DNA of 64,000 bases from Streptomyces sp. MUM 2J (GCF_022414535.1 NZ_JADWYM010000003.1:248001-312000), one strand, 5' to 3'; counted from the first letter of the stretch, positions 26,796 through 36,011 are shown. A program made the numbers and translations. Notes: generated by a model from the letters alone, not told the origin.

Positions 26796-28237
26796 TGACT
26801 TCAGCGCCCGCCAAGCCCCGCATTCCGAACGTCCTTGCCGGACGGTACGCCTCCGCCGAACTCGCCACACTCTGGTCGCCCGAGCAGAAGGTGAGGCTGG
26901 AGCGTCAGCTCTGGCTCGCCGTGCTGCGGGCGCAGAGGGACCTCGGCATCGAGGTGCCGGAGCAGGCGCTCGCCGACTACGAACGTGTCCTCGACACCGT
27001 CGACCTGGCCTCCATCGCGGAGCGCGAGAAGGTCACGCGGCACGACGTGAAGGCCCGCATCGAGGAGTTCAACGACCTCGCCGGGCACGAGCAGGTGCAC
27101 AAGGGCATGACGTCCCGCGACCTGACGGAGAACGTCGAGCAGCTGCAGGTCCGCCTCTCGCTGGAGCTGATGCGCGACCGGACCGTGGCCGTCCTGGCGC
27201 GCCTGGGCAGGCTGGCCGGCGAGTACGGGGAGCTGGTCATGGCCGGCCGCTCGCACAACGTCGCCGCGCAGGCCACCACCCTCGGCAAGCGTTTCGCCAC
27301 CGCCGCCGACGAGCTGCTCGTCGCCCACGGCCGGCTGGAGGAGCTGCTCGGCCGCTATCCGCTGCGCGGCATCAAGGGCCCGGTGGGCACGGCGCAGGAC
27401 ATGCTGGACCTGCTGGGCGGAGACGCCTCCAGGCTCGCCGAGCTGGAGCGGCGGATCGCCGGGCACCTGGGATTCGCCCAGGCCTTCACCTCGGTCGGCC
27501 AGGTCTACCCGCGCTCGCTGGACTACGAGGTCGTGACCGCGCTGGTGCAGCTGGCGGCGGCTCCGTCGTCGCTGGCGAAGACGATCCGGCTGATGGCCGG
27601 GCACGAGCTGGTCACCGAGGGCTTCAAGCCGGGCCAGGTCGGCTCCTCGGCGATGCCTCACAAGATGAACACGCGCTCCTGCGAGCGCGTCAACGGCCTG
27701 ATGGTGATCCTGCGCGGCTACGCGTCGATGACCGGCGAGCTGGCCGGCGACCAGTGGAACGAGGGCGACGTGTCGTGCTCGGTGGTCCGCCGGGTGGCTC
27801 TTCCGGACGCCTTCTTCGCCCTCGACGGCCTGATGGAGACCTTCCTGACCGTCCTCGACGAGTTCGGTGCCTTCCCGGCGGTCGTGGCCCGCGAGCTGGA
27901 CCGCTACCTGCCGTTCCTCGCCACGACCAAGGTCCTGATGGGAGCCGTGCGCGCGGGCGTGGGCCGTGAGGTCGCGCACGAGGCGATCAAGGAGAACGCC
28001 GTCGCCACCGCCCTGGCGATGCGCGAGCAGGGGGCCGAGCGCAACGACCTGCTGGACAAGCTGGCCGCCGACGAGCGGCTGCCGCTGGGCCGGGAGCAGC
28101 TGGCGGAGCTGATGGCCGACAAGCTGTCCTTCACGGGTGCCGCCGCCGACCAGGTCGCCGCGGTGGTGGCCCGGATCGACGAGATCGTCAAGCAGCACCC
28201 GGAGGCGGCCGGCTACACGCCGGGGGCGATCCTCTGA
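26795..28237 (+). CDS. purB: Adenylosuccinate lyase (PurB)
   Basis: PurB splits SAICAR to AICAR and adenylosuccinate to AMP in purine synthesis. The 480-residue fumarase/aspartase-type protein has the signature GSSAMPHKMN (near residue 285), TSRDLTEN and the RYAS...LWSPEQKVRLERQLW opening. The GTG at 26795 gives the family N-terminus (TSAPAKPRIPNVLAGRYAS); a GTG six bases earlier is also possible. The end of purB touches the next gene, a Mug-type glycosylase. Confidence 0.96.
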   Translation: MTSAPAKPRIPNVLAGRYASAELATLWSPEQKVRLERQLWLAVLRAQRDLGIEVPEQALADYERVLDTVDLASIAEREKVTRHDVKARIEEFNDLAGHEQVHKGMTSRDLTENVEQLQVRLSLELMRDRTVAVLARLGRLAGEYGELVMAGRSHNVAAQATTLGKRFATAADELLVAHGRLEELLGRYPLRGIKGPVGTAQDMLDLLGGDASRLAELERRIAGHLGFAQAFTSVGQVYPRSLDYEVVTALVQLAAAPSSLAKTIRLMAGHELVTEGFKPGQVGSSAMPHKMNTRSCERVNGLMVILRGYASMTGELAGDQWNEGDVSCSVVRRVALPDAFFALDGLMETFLTVLDEFGAFPAVVARELDRYLPFLATTKVLMGAVRAGVGREVAHEAIKENAVATALAMREQGAERNDLLDKLAADERLPLGREQLAELMADKLSFTGAAADQVAAVVARIDEIVKQHPEAAGYTPGAIL

Positions 28238-28281
28238 CCCGGCTCGCTCCGCAGGACCTGGAGGCCGCCCGCGACCGTCTC

Positions 28282-28779
28282 GTGCCGGACGTCGTCGCGG
28301 ACGGCCTCCGCGTGCTGTTCTGCGGCATCAACCCCGGGCTGATGACGGCGGCGACGGGGCATCACTTCGCCCGCCCCGGGAACCGGTTCTGGCCGGTGCT
28401 GCACCTGTCCGGGTTCACGCCGCGCCTGATGAAGCCCGCCGAGCAGCGGGAGCTGCTGTCGTACGGGCTCGGCATCACCAATGTGGTGGCACGGGCCACC
28501 GCACGGGCGGACGAGCTGGGCACCGAGGAGTACCGGGAGGGCGGACGGCTGCTGGCCGCGAAGGTGGAGCGGCTGCGGCCCCGGTGGCTGGCGGTGGTCG
28601 GGGTGACCGCCTACCGTGCGGCGTTCGGCGACCGGAAGGCGCGGGTGGGTCCGCAGGAACAGGTCGTCGGGGGCACCCGGGTGTGGGTGCTGCCGAATCC
28701 CAGTGGGCTCAACGCCCGTTGGACCGCGACGACGATGGCGGAGGAGTTCGCGCGGCTGCGCGAGGCGGCGCAGCCGTAG
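28282..28779 (+). CDS. G/U mismatch-specific uracil-DNA glycosylase (Mug-like)
   Basis: The 165-residue protein removes uracil or thymine mispaired with G in DNA. Mug-family motifs are GINPGLMTAATGHHFA (near residue 15, GINPG) and LPNPSGLNARW (near 140). The GTG at 28282 is the first standard start. The frame also continues upstream to a CTG at 28234, which overlaps the purB stop as CTGA, and those 16 codons (LTRLAPQDLEAARDRL) look like the usual N-terminus of the family. A CTG start is therefore possible. Confidence 0.87.
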   Translation: MPDVVADGLRVLFCGINPGLMTAATGHHFARPGNRFWPVLHLSGFTPRLMKPAEQRELLSYGLGITNVVARATARADELGTEEYREGGRLLAAKVERLRPRWLAVVGVTAYRAAFGDRKARVGPQEQVVGGTRVWVLPNPSGLNARWTATTMAEEFARLREAAQP

Positions 28780-28783
28780 CCGG

Positions 28784-29224
28784 TCACGGCGGATCCGTCT
28801 CGGTGACGGTCAGCAGGAGCCGTATCTCGTCGGCGCGGTCACGGTCGGCGACGCCGAGGACGATCCAGCGTCCGCGCTCCGGTTCCTGCCACACGTACAC
28901 GTCCGGCACGAGGTGACTGAGGCGTGCCCACGGCTCGGGTATCGCCTCCGTCGCGATGCGCAGGCGTATCGTCTGCAGCCCCATCAGGAACGGCTCTCCC
29001 CAGCGCTCGGTGAGTCCGGCGGCCAGCGCCTCCCGGTCCTCGTACAGGCGCTCCGCCTCCATCGCGCGCACCGCGGCATCCGCGACGGGAAGCCCGTGGC
29101 TGGCCGCCAACTCGGCGGTGCGGTACCCGGGTCCGCCGATGCCCGTGTCCCACCCGCCGTCCTCGGCGGGGAACTCCCGCGAGCACAGCACGTCGGCGAC
29201 GACGAGGTACTTCTCGATGGCCAT
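28784..29224 (-). CDS. Conserved hypothetical protein
   Basis: I do not recognise this 146-residue protein. It starts MAIEKYLVVADVLCSREFPA and has a mixed alpha/beta pattern with many charged residues, no membrane segment and no signal peptide; the end (RWIVLGVADRDRADEIRLLL) looks like a beta strand followed by a helix. The ATG at 29224 has GGAG four bases upstream. An in-frame GTG lies further upstream (VTASLTPHQL), so the start is not certain. Codon use is typical. The gene is convergent with the Mug-like gene, with only 4 bp between the stops. Confidence 0.6.
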   Translation of the reverse strand: MAIEKYLVVADVLCSREFPAEDGGWDTGIGGPGYRTAELAASHGLPVADAAVRAMEAERLYEDREALAAGLTERWGEPFLMGLQTIRLRIATEAIPEPWARLSHLVPDVYVWQEPERGRWIVLGVADRDRADEIRLLLTVTETDPP

Positions 29225-29669
29225 GCGCTCCAGTAAACCTGCCGGCACTGACAACTGGTGGGGCGTCAGGGACGCCGTGACCCGGCGGGGCGGGTCGGGG
29301 CCCTGCCGCACCGGGCTCCCGCGAGGCCGCGGCCGGGACCGCCGCCCCTGGCACACGCCTTCGCGCGGTCGGGCCCGGCGGCCGGGGACGGAACAGCGGC
29401 CGGGAGGAGGCCGGGAGGAGGCCGGGAGCCGCGGGCGCTCCCGGCCGCGCCCGCGAGGATCGCCGGCCCGCCGGTCGCGGCCCGCGGCCGGTGCGGGCCC
29501 GGGACGAGAACCGCCCCGGCCGCGCTCAGGACGTGGGAGCGCGCTCACACGGCCGCCGCGGCGTGAGAGCCGGGCTGTGTGATCCACGGCTGCCCCGCCC
29601 GGCACTCGCCGGTGCCCCACGCGCCGAGTACGATCCGCCCAACGCGCGCACGAGCTGGGAGGACGGACG
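29225..29669. other. Intergenic region with short GGCCGGGAGGA repeats
   Basis: No gene is supported in these 445 bp. At about 29397-29430 the unit GGCCGGGAGGA is repeated about three times in tandem. The last 100 bp must hold the promoter of the ROK gene. Open frames here are Arg/Pro-rich shadows without ribosome sites. Confidence 0.4.
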
Positions 29670-30827
29670 GTGGGGCGGCTGACCGGCGGGGATCCCTCGC
29701 TGCTGCGGAGGATCAATTCCGCGGTGGTGCTGCACGCGCTGCGTGCCACGGACTGTGCGACGCTCACGGAGGTCACCCGGGTGACGGGACTGTCCCGGCC
29801 GACCGTCGAGGGCGTCGTGGAGGACCTCATCTCGGCCGGTCTGGTCGTCGAGACGGCGGCCGAGGAAGGCGCGGCCCGGCGGCAGGGACGCCCGGCCCGG
29901 CGCTTCCGGTTCCGGGCCGAGGCAGGGCACCTGCTGGGCCTGGAGATCGGCCCGCACCGGGTGGCCGCGCTCCTGGCGGACCTGGACGGAAAGGTGCTCG
30001 GCGCGCAGGCCAGGGACGTGGAGGAGTCCGCCGAGGCCGACGAGCGGCTGGAGCGGTTGCGTGGTGCGGTGGCCGAACTGCTGCGCCGGGCCGGGGTGCC
30101 GCGCAGCTCGCTGCGGGCGGTCGGGGTGGCCACGCCGGGGATCGTGGAGGCGGACGGCACCGTGCGGCTGGGCACGGCGCTGCCGGGGTGGACGGGGCTG
30201 CCGCTGGGCGAGCGGCTGAGCCGGTCGTTCAAGTGCCCGGTGCTCGTCGAGAACGACGCCAACGCCGCCGTCGTCGCCGAACACTGGAAGGGCTGCGCGA
30301 CCGAGTCCGACGACGTGGTGTACGTCCTGGCCGGGCTGAGCCCGGGGGCGGGCTCGCTGATCGGCGGACGGCTGCACCGCGGTTTCGGCGGGGCGGCCGG
30401 CGAGATCGGTGCACTGCACCTGCTGGGCCGGGAAGCGACTCCGGAGGCGCTGCTGTCGACCACCGACCAGCCGCTGCACCCCCTCGACGAACAAGCGGTC
30501 GCGCAGGTCTTCGCACAGGCCCGCGAGGGGGACCTGCGGGCCGGTGCCGCGGTGGACCGGTTCATCCATCGGCTCGTGCACGACGTGGCCGCGCTGGTGC
30601 TCGCGTTCGACCCGGAGCTGGTCGTCATCGGTGGCTGGGCGGCCGGGCTGGACGGGGTCCTGGAACCGCTGCAGCGGGAACTGGAGCGGTACTGCCTGCG
30701 GGTGCCGAAGGTCGCCCTGTCCCTGCTGGGCGAGGCGGCGGTGTCGATGGGCGCGCTGCGGCTGGCCCTGGACCACGTGGAGAAGCAGTTGTTCGCGGTG
30801 GAGGGCACGGTGACGGCGCGGCGCTGA
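29670..30827 (+). CDS. ROK family transcriptional regulator
   Basis: The 385-residue protein has an N-terminal winged helix-turn-helix (about residues 10-65, CATLTEVTRVTGLSRPTVEG) and a ROK sugar-kinase-like domain (about 85-375). Seen are LLGLEIGPHRVAALLADLDG (phosphate-like loop), ENDANAAVVAEHW and GGAAGEIGALHLLG. The zinc motif CxCGxxGC of ROK kinases is absent and AGEIG lacks the usual following His, so it is probably a sugar-sensing repressor without kinase activity. The GTG start has GGGAGGAC six bases upstream. No sugar genes lie beside it. Confidence 0.88.
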   Translation: MGRLTGGDPSLLRRINSAVVLHALRATDCATLTEVTRVTGLSRPTVEGVVEDLISAGLVVETAAEEGAARRQGRPARRFRFRAEAGHLLGLEIGPHRVAALLADLDGKVLGAQARDVEESAEADERLERLRGAVAELLRRAGVPRSSLRAVGVATPGIVEADGTVRLGTALPGWTGLPLGERLSRSFKCPVLVENDANAAVVAEHWKGCATESDDVVYVLAGLSPGAGSLIGGRLHRGFGGAAGEIGALHLLGREATPEALLSTTDQPLHPLDEQAVAQVFAQAREGDLRAGAAVDRFIHRLVHDVAALVLAFDPELVVIGGWAAGLDGVLEPLQRELERYCLRVPKVALSLLGEAAVSMGALRLALDHVEKQLFAVEGTVTARR

Positions 30828-31116
30828 GTAGCCGGAGCGCCGGAGGGCGTGCGGGCATGTGCACGTCGCCCGTGCGGAACGACCCGTGGGGCGGGCGGGG
30901 CAAGGGACCAGTGTCCCGGCCGGGCGGCCTGACCCGGTCGGGGGCGCTGAGCGGTGGGGCACGGGGGCCCTTCCTCCACCGGCGCGGACGTCACGGGTCG
31001 CACCGGACCAGAGGACCCTCGCCCCTTTCCGGACCGCGATCAGCCGTGAACCGGGTCGCCGTCCGCCACCTCCCGGGAGGGATCACCCAGCCCGGGCTCC
31101 ACTGTCGACACGCGTC
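30828..31116. other. Intergenic region between convergent regulator genes
   Basis: No gene is supported between the ROK gene and the GntR gene. The sequence is GC-rich, with several short inverted repeats, and probably contains terminators for both. Confidence 0.35.
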
Positions 31117-31878
31117 CTAGGAGGCCCGGCTTTCCGGTCCGTGGTGGATCTCCACGCCGCCGGTGTCGCCGAACGTCAGCCGGCAGGTGTCCGCGCGGTA
31201 GGTGGCGACGGAGAGCGCCGCGGTGCGGCCCTGGGCGAAGAAGCGCGTCGTGACGACGAGGACGGGCGCCCCGGGCAGCCGGTCCAGCTCCTTGGCGTCG
31301 TCGGCGCGCGCCGACCCGAGCTCCACGGCCCGGTCCTCACCCTCCAGCTGCAGGCGCTCCAGCTCACGCAGCACGGCTCGCGCGCGGGCCGGTCCGGAGG
31401 GGGCGTCGATGCCGGTGAGCGCGTGCACGGACGCCTGCGGGATGTGCAGGAGTTCGGCGGCGACGGGCTGGCCGTGCGACATCCGGGTGCGGCGCACGAT
31501 GTGGACCATCTCTTCGCGGTCGATCTCCAGGTCGTCGGCGACGGCCGCGGGCGGGACGGCGAGGGCGCAGTCGACGAGCTGCCAGTCGTCGTCGGGTGCG
31601 CCGGGCCAGGTGTGCTGCTCGGTGCCGACGGCCACTCCCATGCGGGGCGGTGCGACGGTCGTGCCGACGCCGCGGCGGCGCTGGAGGCGGCCCTCCAGTT
31701 CGAGCTGCTCCAGAGCCTGGCGGAGCGTGGCGCGCGCGACGCCGAAGCGGGCCGCCAGCTCACGTTCGTTGGGCAGGATCTCGCCCACCGCGAACTCCGA
31801 GTCGAGCGCCTCGCTGAGCACGGTCCTGAGGTGCCAGTACTTCGGTTCCGGCACCGTTTCCAGTTGCGTGGTCCCCAC
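31117..31878 (-). CDS. GntR-family regulator with UTRA domain (HutC/DasR-like)
   Basis: The 253-residue protein has a GntR winged helix (about residues 12-78, GEILPNERELAARFGVARATLRQALEQLELEG, then RRRGVGTTVA) and a UTRA effector domain (about 95-240, typical of the HutC subfamily that includes DasR and binds small ligands such as aminosugar phosphates). The GTG start at 31878 is preceded by GGAGGACAGG. The upstream region has an AT-rich stretch at 31922-31945 (TTGTTTATTAAAGGTTGTTG) that probably contains its promoter and operator. The target genes are not evident. Confidence 0.9.
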   Translation of the reverse strand: MGTTQLETVPEPKYWHLRTVLSEALDSEFAVGEILPNERELAARFGVARATLRQALEQLELEGRLQRRRGVGTTVAPPRMGVAVGTEQHTWPGAPDDDWQLVDCALAVPPAAVADDLEIDREEMVHIVRRTRMSHGQPVAAELLHIPQASVHALTGIDAPSGPARARAVLRELERLQLEGEDRAVELGSARADDAKELDRLPGAPVLVVTTRFFAQGRTAALSVATYRADTCRLTFGDTGGVEIHHGPESRAS

Positions 31879-32282
31879 CCTGTCCTCCGCAATCGCCGTG
31901 ATCCGACGGCGTTTCCGCGCCCTTGTTTATTAAAGGTTGTTGCACTTGTCTGCGACCATAGGACGGCCCCCACCCTTGGTCAAGACCAATCCTCGACGCT
32001 CCGCGGGCAGACCGGGGCGGCTGTCGAGAGCGTTCATGGGGCGTTCGTGCAACGCCGAATGTGTGACACGGCGGCAAAGCCCGGGTCACGTTCGTGTCGA
32101 TCATGGCCGGCCCACCCGTCCGGGCGACCGCGACACGCTCCGCCCGCCCCCGGGTGCCGCCGTACGGAGCGGCGATCGTCCGACGCCCGCGACACGACCG
32201 GCGCCGTCCGGGCGGGTCCGGTTCCTGCGTCGCAGAATGGCCGGGCCGCCGGTGGCCGGCGGTCACGGCGACGGGAGGAACC
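31879..32282. other. Divergent intergenic region with AT-rich promoter block
   Basis: The region separates the GntR gene (minus) from the reductase gene (plus). A conspicuously AT-rich block at about 31922-31962 is likely the GntR promoter/operator, with the imperfect repeat TTGTTGCACTTGT. GGGAGGAA at about 32272 is the ribosome site of the next gene. Open frames through the region have no coding signature. Confidence 0.4.
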
Positions 32283-32936
32283 ATGCGGTACGCGGTACTG
32301 GGCACCGGAGAGGTCGGCCGCACCCTGGGCGGGCGGCTGGTGGAGCTGGGTCACGAGGTCACGCTGGGCTCCCGCACGAAGGACAACCCGGTCGCGCTGG
32401 AGTGGGCGCGGAATGCGGGCGACGGGGCAGCGGCCGGGTCCTTCGCGGAGGCCGCCGCGGCCGGCGAGGTCGTCTTCAACGCGGTGGGCGGTCAGGTCGC
32501 GCTCGCCGCGCTGGAGGCGGCCGGCACGCGGAACCTCGAAGGCAAGGTGCTCATCGACGTCTCGAACCCACTGGTGTTCGAGGGCGGTCAGCTGCACCTG
32601 TCGCCGGTCGAGTCGGACAGTGTCGGCGAGCAGATCCAGCGGGCGTTCCCGCTCACGCGCGTGGTGAAGACGCTCAACACCGTGAACTGCCGGGTCATGG
32701 TGGATCCGGGGCGGGTGCCGGGCGAGCACGTGGTGTTCGTGTGCGGTGCGGACGATGCCGCCAAGGAACAGGTCACCGCCCTGCTAGGGGAGTTCGGCTG
32801 GCCGGCGGGGCGGGTGCTCGACCTGGGCGGCATCCGCGAGGCGCGCGCGGTGGAGATGTGGCTGCCCCTGTGGATCGATCTGTTCCGCACCATCGGGCAC
32901 GCGGACTTCAATCTGGAGCTCCGCCGGGCGCGTTGA
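32283..32936 (+). CDS. NADPH-dependent F420 reductase-like oxidoreductase
   Basis: The 217-residue protein starts with a Rossmann motif (MRYAVLGTGEVGRTLGGRL), has GSRTKDNP for NADP phosphate recognition, and LIDVSNPLVF with VVKTLNTVNCRVM. These mark the F420-dependent NADP reductase/oxidoreductase (FNO-like, ProC-related) family, which in actinobacteria includes enzymes acting on F420 or on small carbonyl substrates. A GGGAGGAA ribosome site precedes the ATG. F420 use cannot be proved from this sequence, although a deazaflavin-type nitroreductase gene also lies in the window. Confidence 0.85.
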   Translation: MRYAVLGTGEVGRTLGGRLVELGHEVTLGSRTKDNPVALEWARNAGDGAAAGSFAEAAAAGEVVFNAVGGQVALAALEAAGTRNLEGKVLIDVSNPLVFEGGQLHLSPVESDSVGEQIQRAFPLTRVVKTLNTVNCRVMVDPGRVPGEHVVFVCGADDAAKEQVTALLGEFGWPAGRVLDLGGIREARAVEMWLPLWIDLFRTIGHADFNLELRRAR

Positions 32937-32984
32937 AGCCGGCCCGTGTCCGGCGGGCACGGCGTGCCGGTCCCACCTCAGGGG

Positions 32985-32998
32985 CTACCGGCGGGTAG
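32985..32998. promoter_or_regulatory. Palindrome CTACC-N4-GGTAG ahead of alpha/beta hydrolase gene
   Basis: CTACCGGCGGGTAG is a perfect repeat except for its core, 57 bp before the hydrolase start. The same arms occur at 3588-3601. Just after it are the palindrome AGCAATTGCT (32998-33007) and GACAAGCTGTC (33008-33018), so the promoter is rich in possible operators. Confidence 0.45.
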
Positions 32999-33054
32999 CA
33001 ATTGCTGACAAGCTGTCTACGGCGTCCGTCAGCGAGTCCCCGAGGAGCACCGCC

Positions 33055-33885
33055 ATGTCCGCCACCGTCTCCGTCCAGGTCCCCTCCGTGCACGGCCCGC
33101 GGGCCGTCACCGTCTCCTACGCGCGCAAGGGGCACGGCGAACCTCTGCTCCTGCTGCACGGGATCGGCCACCACCGGCAGGCCTGGGACCCCGTGGTGGA
33201 CATCCTCACCGCCGACCGCGACGTGATCGCCGTCGACCTGCCGGGATTCGGCGCTTCCCCGGGCCTGCCGCAGGGTCTGCCGTACGACCTGGCCACGACC
33301 ACCGCGGTGTTCGGGGCGTTGTGCGCGGCGATGGGACTCGACCGGCCCCACGTGGCGGGCAACTCCCTCGGTGGCCTGCTCGCCCTGGAGATGGGCCGGG
33401 AAAAGCTCGCACGCTCGGTGACCGCGTTCTCCCCCGCCGGGTTCTGGTCGGAGGCGGAGCGGCGCTACGCGTTCGGCGTGCTGCTGGCGATGCGGCACCT
33501 CTCCCGCCGGCTGCCCCTGGCACTCGTCCAGCAGTTGTCGCGCACGACGGCCGGGCGGACGGCCCTGACGAGCACCATCTACGCCCGCCCGGGACGCCGT
33601 TCGCCCGAAGCGGTGGTCGCCGAGACGCTGGCCCTGGCTGAGGCGACCGGATTCACCGAGACGCTGAGGGCCGGGACGAGCGTCCGGTTCACCGACGACC
33701 TCGCGGAGCTGCCCGTCACCGTGGCCTGGGGCACCCGGGACCGGCTGCTGCCGCGCCGGCAGGGCGTCCGCGCCAAGCAGTTGATGCCGCGCGCCCGCCT
33801 CGTACGGCTGCCCGGCTGCGGGCACTGCCCCATGAACGACGACCCTGCCCTGGTCGCTCGCGTCATCCTGGACGGCAGCCGCTGA
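33055..33885 (+). CDS. Alpha/beta fold hydrolase
   Basis: The 276-residue protein has the complete alpha/beta-hydrolase set: oxyanion HG in LLLLHGIGHH, the nucleophile elbow GNSLGG (Ser near residue 102), the acid in VAWGTRDRLLP and the His in LPGCGHCPMNDDP. It has no signal peptide and is likely a cytoplasmic esterase, lipase or C-C hydrolase. GAGGAGC precedes the ATG. Palindromes at 32985-33018 suggest dedicated repression. The substrate is unknown. Confidence 0.92.
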   Translation: MSATVSVQVPSVHGPRAVTVSYARKGHGEPLLLLHGIGHHRQAWDPVVDILTADRDVIAVDLPGFGASPGLPQGLPYDLATTTAVFGALCAAMGLDRPHVAGNSLGGLLALEMGREKLARSVTAFSPAGFWSEAERRYAFGVLLAMRHLSRRLPLALVQQLSRTTAGRTALTSTIYARPGRRSPEAVVAETLALAEATGFTETLRAGTSVRFTDDLAELPVTVAWGTRDRLLPRRQGVRAKQLMPRARLVRLPGCGHCPMNDDPALVARVILDGSR

Positions 33886-34101
33886 CACCTCGCCGTGCGG
33901 ACCGGCCGAGCCGCGACCCCGCCTGGCACCGCCCGCCCGGCGGCGCCAGGGCTCGCGCACCGGGGACCGCCCGCAGGGCAGTCACCCTCCGGCCTTCGAC
34001 CACCGCCCGGTCGCAGGGGTTCCTCCCGGCACCGGAAACGGGGAGAGGGGCGGGCCGGCGCCGGGCCGGAGCACCCGACCCCGTTGCGGGGACGGGCCGT
34101 T

Positions 34102-34123
34102 GTTCACTTGAGGTTTCCGTGTG
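34102..34123 (+). promoter_or_regulatory. Candidate PHO box upstream of the PhoD-type phosphatase
   Basis: Two 11-nt direct-repeat units, GTTCACTTGAG and GTTTCCGTGTG, lie at 34102-34123. PhoP in Streptomyces binds 11-nt repeats related to GTTCACC. The second unit is degenerate. A TAGGTG hexamer at 34140-34145 could be the -10. Confidence 0.45.
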
Positions 34124-34190
34124 CGCTGCGGCGCCCCCGTAGGTGTGGACCCTGCACATCGGCCGAATCCCGTCCCTGGAGGGCTCTTCG

Positions 34191-35774
34191 ATGGCACACC
34201 GTCCACTCCCCGGCCGCCGCAGCGTGCTGCGCGGCTCGCTGGCCGCCTCGGCGGCCCTGACCCTGCCGGCCGGCCTCGGCGCGGCACCGGCGTTCGCGCT
34301 GTCCGGGCGCCCCGAGGCGGGCTGGGGCGTGCAGGCCGGCGACGTGACCTGCAACTCCGGGCTCGTCTGGGTGCGTTCGGACCGCCCGGCCCGGATGGTG
34401 GTCGAGACGTCCGCCACCGAGTCCTTCCGCCGTGCCCGCAGCTGGCACGGCCCACTGCTCGGTGCGGACACCGACTTCACCGGCACCACGCGGCTGCGAG
34501 GGCTGCCGCCCGGCGAGCAGATCCACTACCGGGTGCGGCTCGCCGACCCGGACGACCCGCGCCGCACCGGCGAGCCGGTGACCGGCACCTTCCGCACCGC
34601 GCCCGCACGACGCCGGCAGGGCGTGCGATTCGTGTGGTCGGGCGACCTGGCCGGACAGGGCTGGGGCATCAACGAGTCGATCGGCGGCTACCGCATCTTC
34701 GACGCCATGGGGAGGCTCGACCCGGACTTCTTCCTGTGCAGCGGCGACAACGTCTACGCCGACGGTCCCGTCTCCGCCACCGCCGCGCTCCCCGACGGGT
34801 CCCTCTACCGGAACGTGACCACCGAGGAGAAGTCACACGTAGCGGTCACCCTCGCCGACTACCGCGGGAACTTCCGCTACAACCTGCTGGACGCCGCGCT
34901 GCGCCGGTTCAACGCCCAGGTGCCGTCCGTCGTCCAGTGGGACGACCACGAGGTCCGCAACAACTGGTACCCCGGCGAGGTCATCGGCCCCGGCACCCCC
35001 TATCCGCCCGGCACCCGGCTCGACGACCTGGCGGCACGCGCCCGTCGCGCCTTCTCCGAGTACCTCCCCGTCTCCACGCTCTCCGGTCGACCCGACGGCC
35101 GCATGTACCGGGTGATCCACCACGGCCCGCTGCTCGACGTGTTCGTCCTCGACATGCGGACCTACCGCAACGCCAACTCGCCCGGCGACCAGCCCACCGA
35201 CCCGCAGGGCATCCTCGGCCACGAGCAGTTGGAGTGGCTCAAGCGCGCACTGCACCGGTCGCGGGCGGTGTGGAAGGTCATCGCCGCGGACATGCCGCTC
35301 GGGCTGGTCGTGCCCGACTCGCTGGAGGGCAGGCCGAACGTCGAGGCCGTCGCACAGGGCGACCCCGGCGCGCCGCTCGGCCGGGAGCTGCAGATCGCCG
35401 AGCTGCTGCGGTTCGTCAAGCACCGGCGGATCACCGGGACGGTGTGGCTGACGGCCGACGTCCACCACACCTCCGCCCAGCACTACGACCCGGCGCGGGC
35501 CGCGTTCAAGGACTTCGAGCCGTTCTGGGAGTTCGTCACCGGTCCGCTCAACGCGGGCGCCTTCCCGGCCAACGCCCTCGACGGCACGTTCGGACCCGAC
35601 CGGGTCTTCGTCAAGGCGCCGACGCGCGCGAACGTCTCGCCCGCCGAGGGCTACCAGTTCTTCGGCGAGGTCGACATCGACGGCGACAGCGGCGAGCTGA
35701 CGGTGCGGCTGCGCGAGGGGGACGGCACGGTGCTGTTCACGCGGGCGCTCCAGCCGGGCCGGGTCGGCCAGTAG
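34191..35774 (+). CDS. Tat-exported PhoD-family alkaline phosphatase
   Basis: The 527-residue secreted phosphatase frees phosphate from organic esters. The N-terminus has a twin-arginine signal (RRSVLRG, then SLAASAALTLPAG). The PhoD_N beta domain (about residues 40-140) precedes the metallophosphatase domain with SGDLAGQGWG, CSGDNVYADG, VQWDDHEVRNNW and TADVHHTSAQHY, the calcium/iron ligands of the PhoD family. The ATG at 34191 has GGAGGG seven bases upstream. As I recall, a related S. coelicolor gene is called phoC and is PhoP-controlled; the PHO-like repeat upstream agrees, but the orthology is not proved. Confidence 0.93.
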   Translation: MAHRPLPGRRSVLRGSLAASAALTLPAGLGAAPAFALSGRPEAGWGVQAGDVTCNSGLVWVRSDRPARMVVETSATESFRRARSWHGPLLGADTDFTGTTRLRGLPPGEQIHYRVRLADPDDPRRTGEPVTGTFRTAPARRRQGVRFVWSGDLAGQGWGINESIGGYRIFDAMGRLDPDFFLCSGDNVYADGPVSATAALPDGSLYRNVTTEEKSHVAVTLADYRGNFRYNLLDAALRRFNAQVPSVVQWDDHEVRNNWYPGEVIGPGTPYPPGTRLDDLAARARRAFSEYLPVSTLSGRPDGRMYRVIHHGPLLDVFVLDMRTYRNANSPGDQPTDPQGILGHEQLEWLKRALHRSRAVWKVIAADMPLGLVVPDSLEGRPNVEAVAQGDPGAPLGRELQIAELLRFVKHRRITGTVWLTADVHHTSAQHYDPARAAFKDFEPFWEFVTGPLNAGAFPANALDGTFGPDRVFVKAPTRANVSPAEGYQFFGEVDIDGDSGELTVRLREGDGTVLFTRALQPGRVGQ

Positions 35775-35817
35775 GAGCGGCCCCGGCGGACAGACTCCGT
35801 ACTACCCTCGGCCCACG

Positions 35818-35850
35818 GCCGCGCACCGGCGTCATCCCCCGGTGCGCGGC
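35818..35850 (+). terminator. Terminator hairpin after the PhoD-type gene
   Basis: GCCGCGCACCGG (35818-35829) pairs perfectly with CCGGTGCGCGGC (35839-35850); 12-bp stem, 9-nt loop, 44 bp after the stop codon. Confidence 0.7.
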
Positions 35851-36011
35851 ACCGGCCCGGCGCACCGGGCGCGCTGGACGGCGGTCGCGGGACCGGCTCA
35901 CGCATCCGCCTCATCACCCCAGCAGAAGCCCCGAATCGGCCATAAGCAGCCTTTACCCGGCAGTCACAAGACGTTCGTGATCACGCAACACCCCTGCTCC
36001 ACTGTGCTTGC

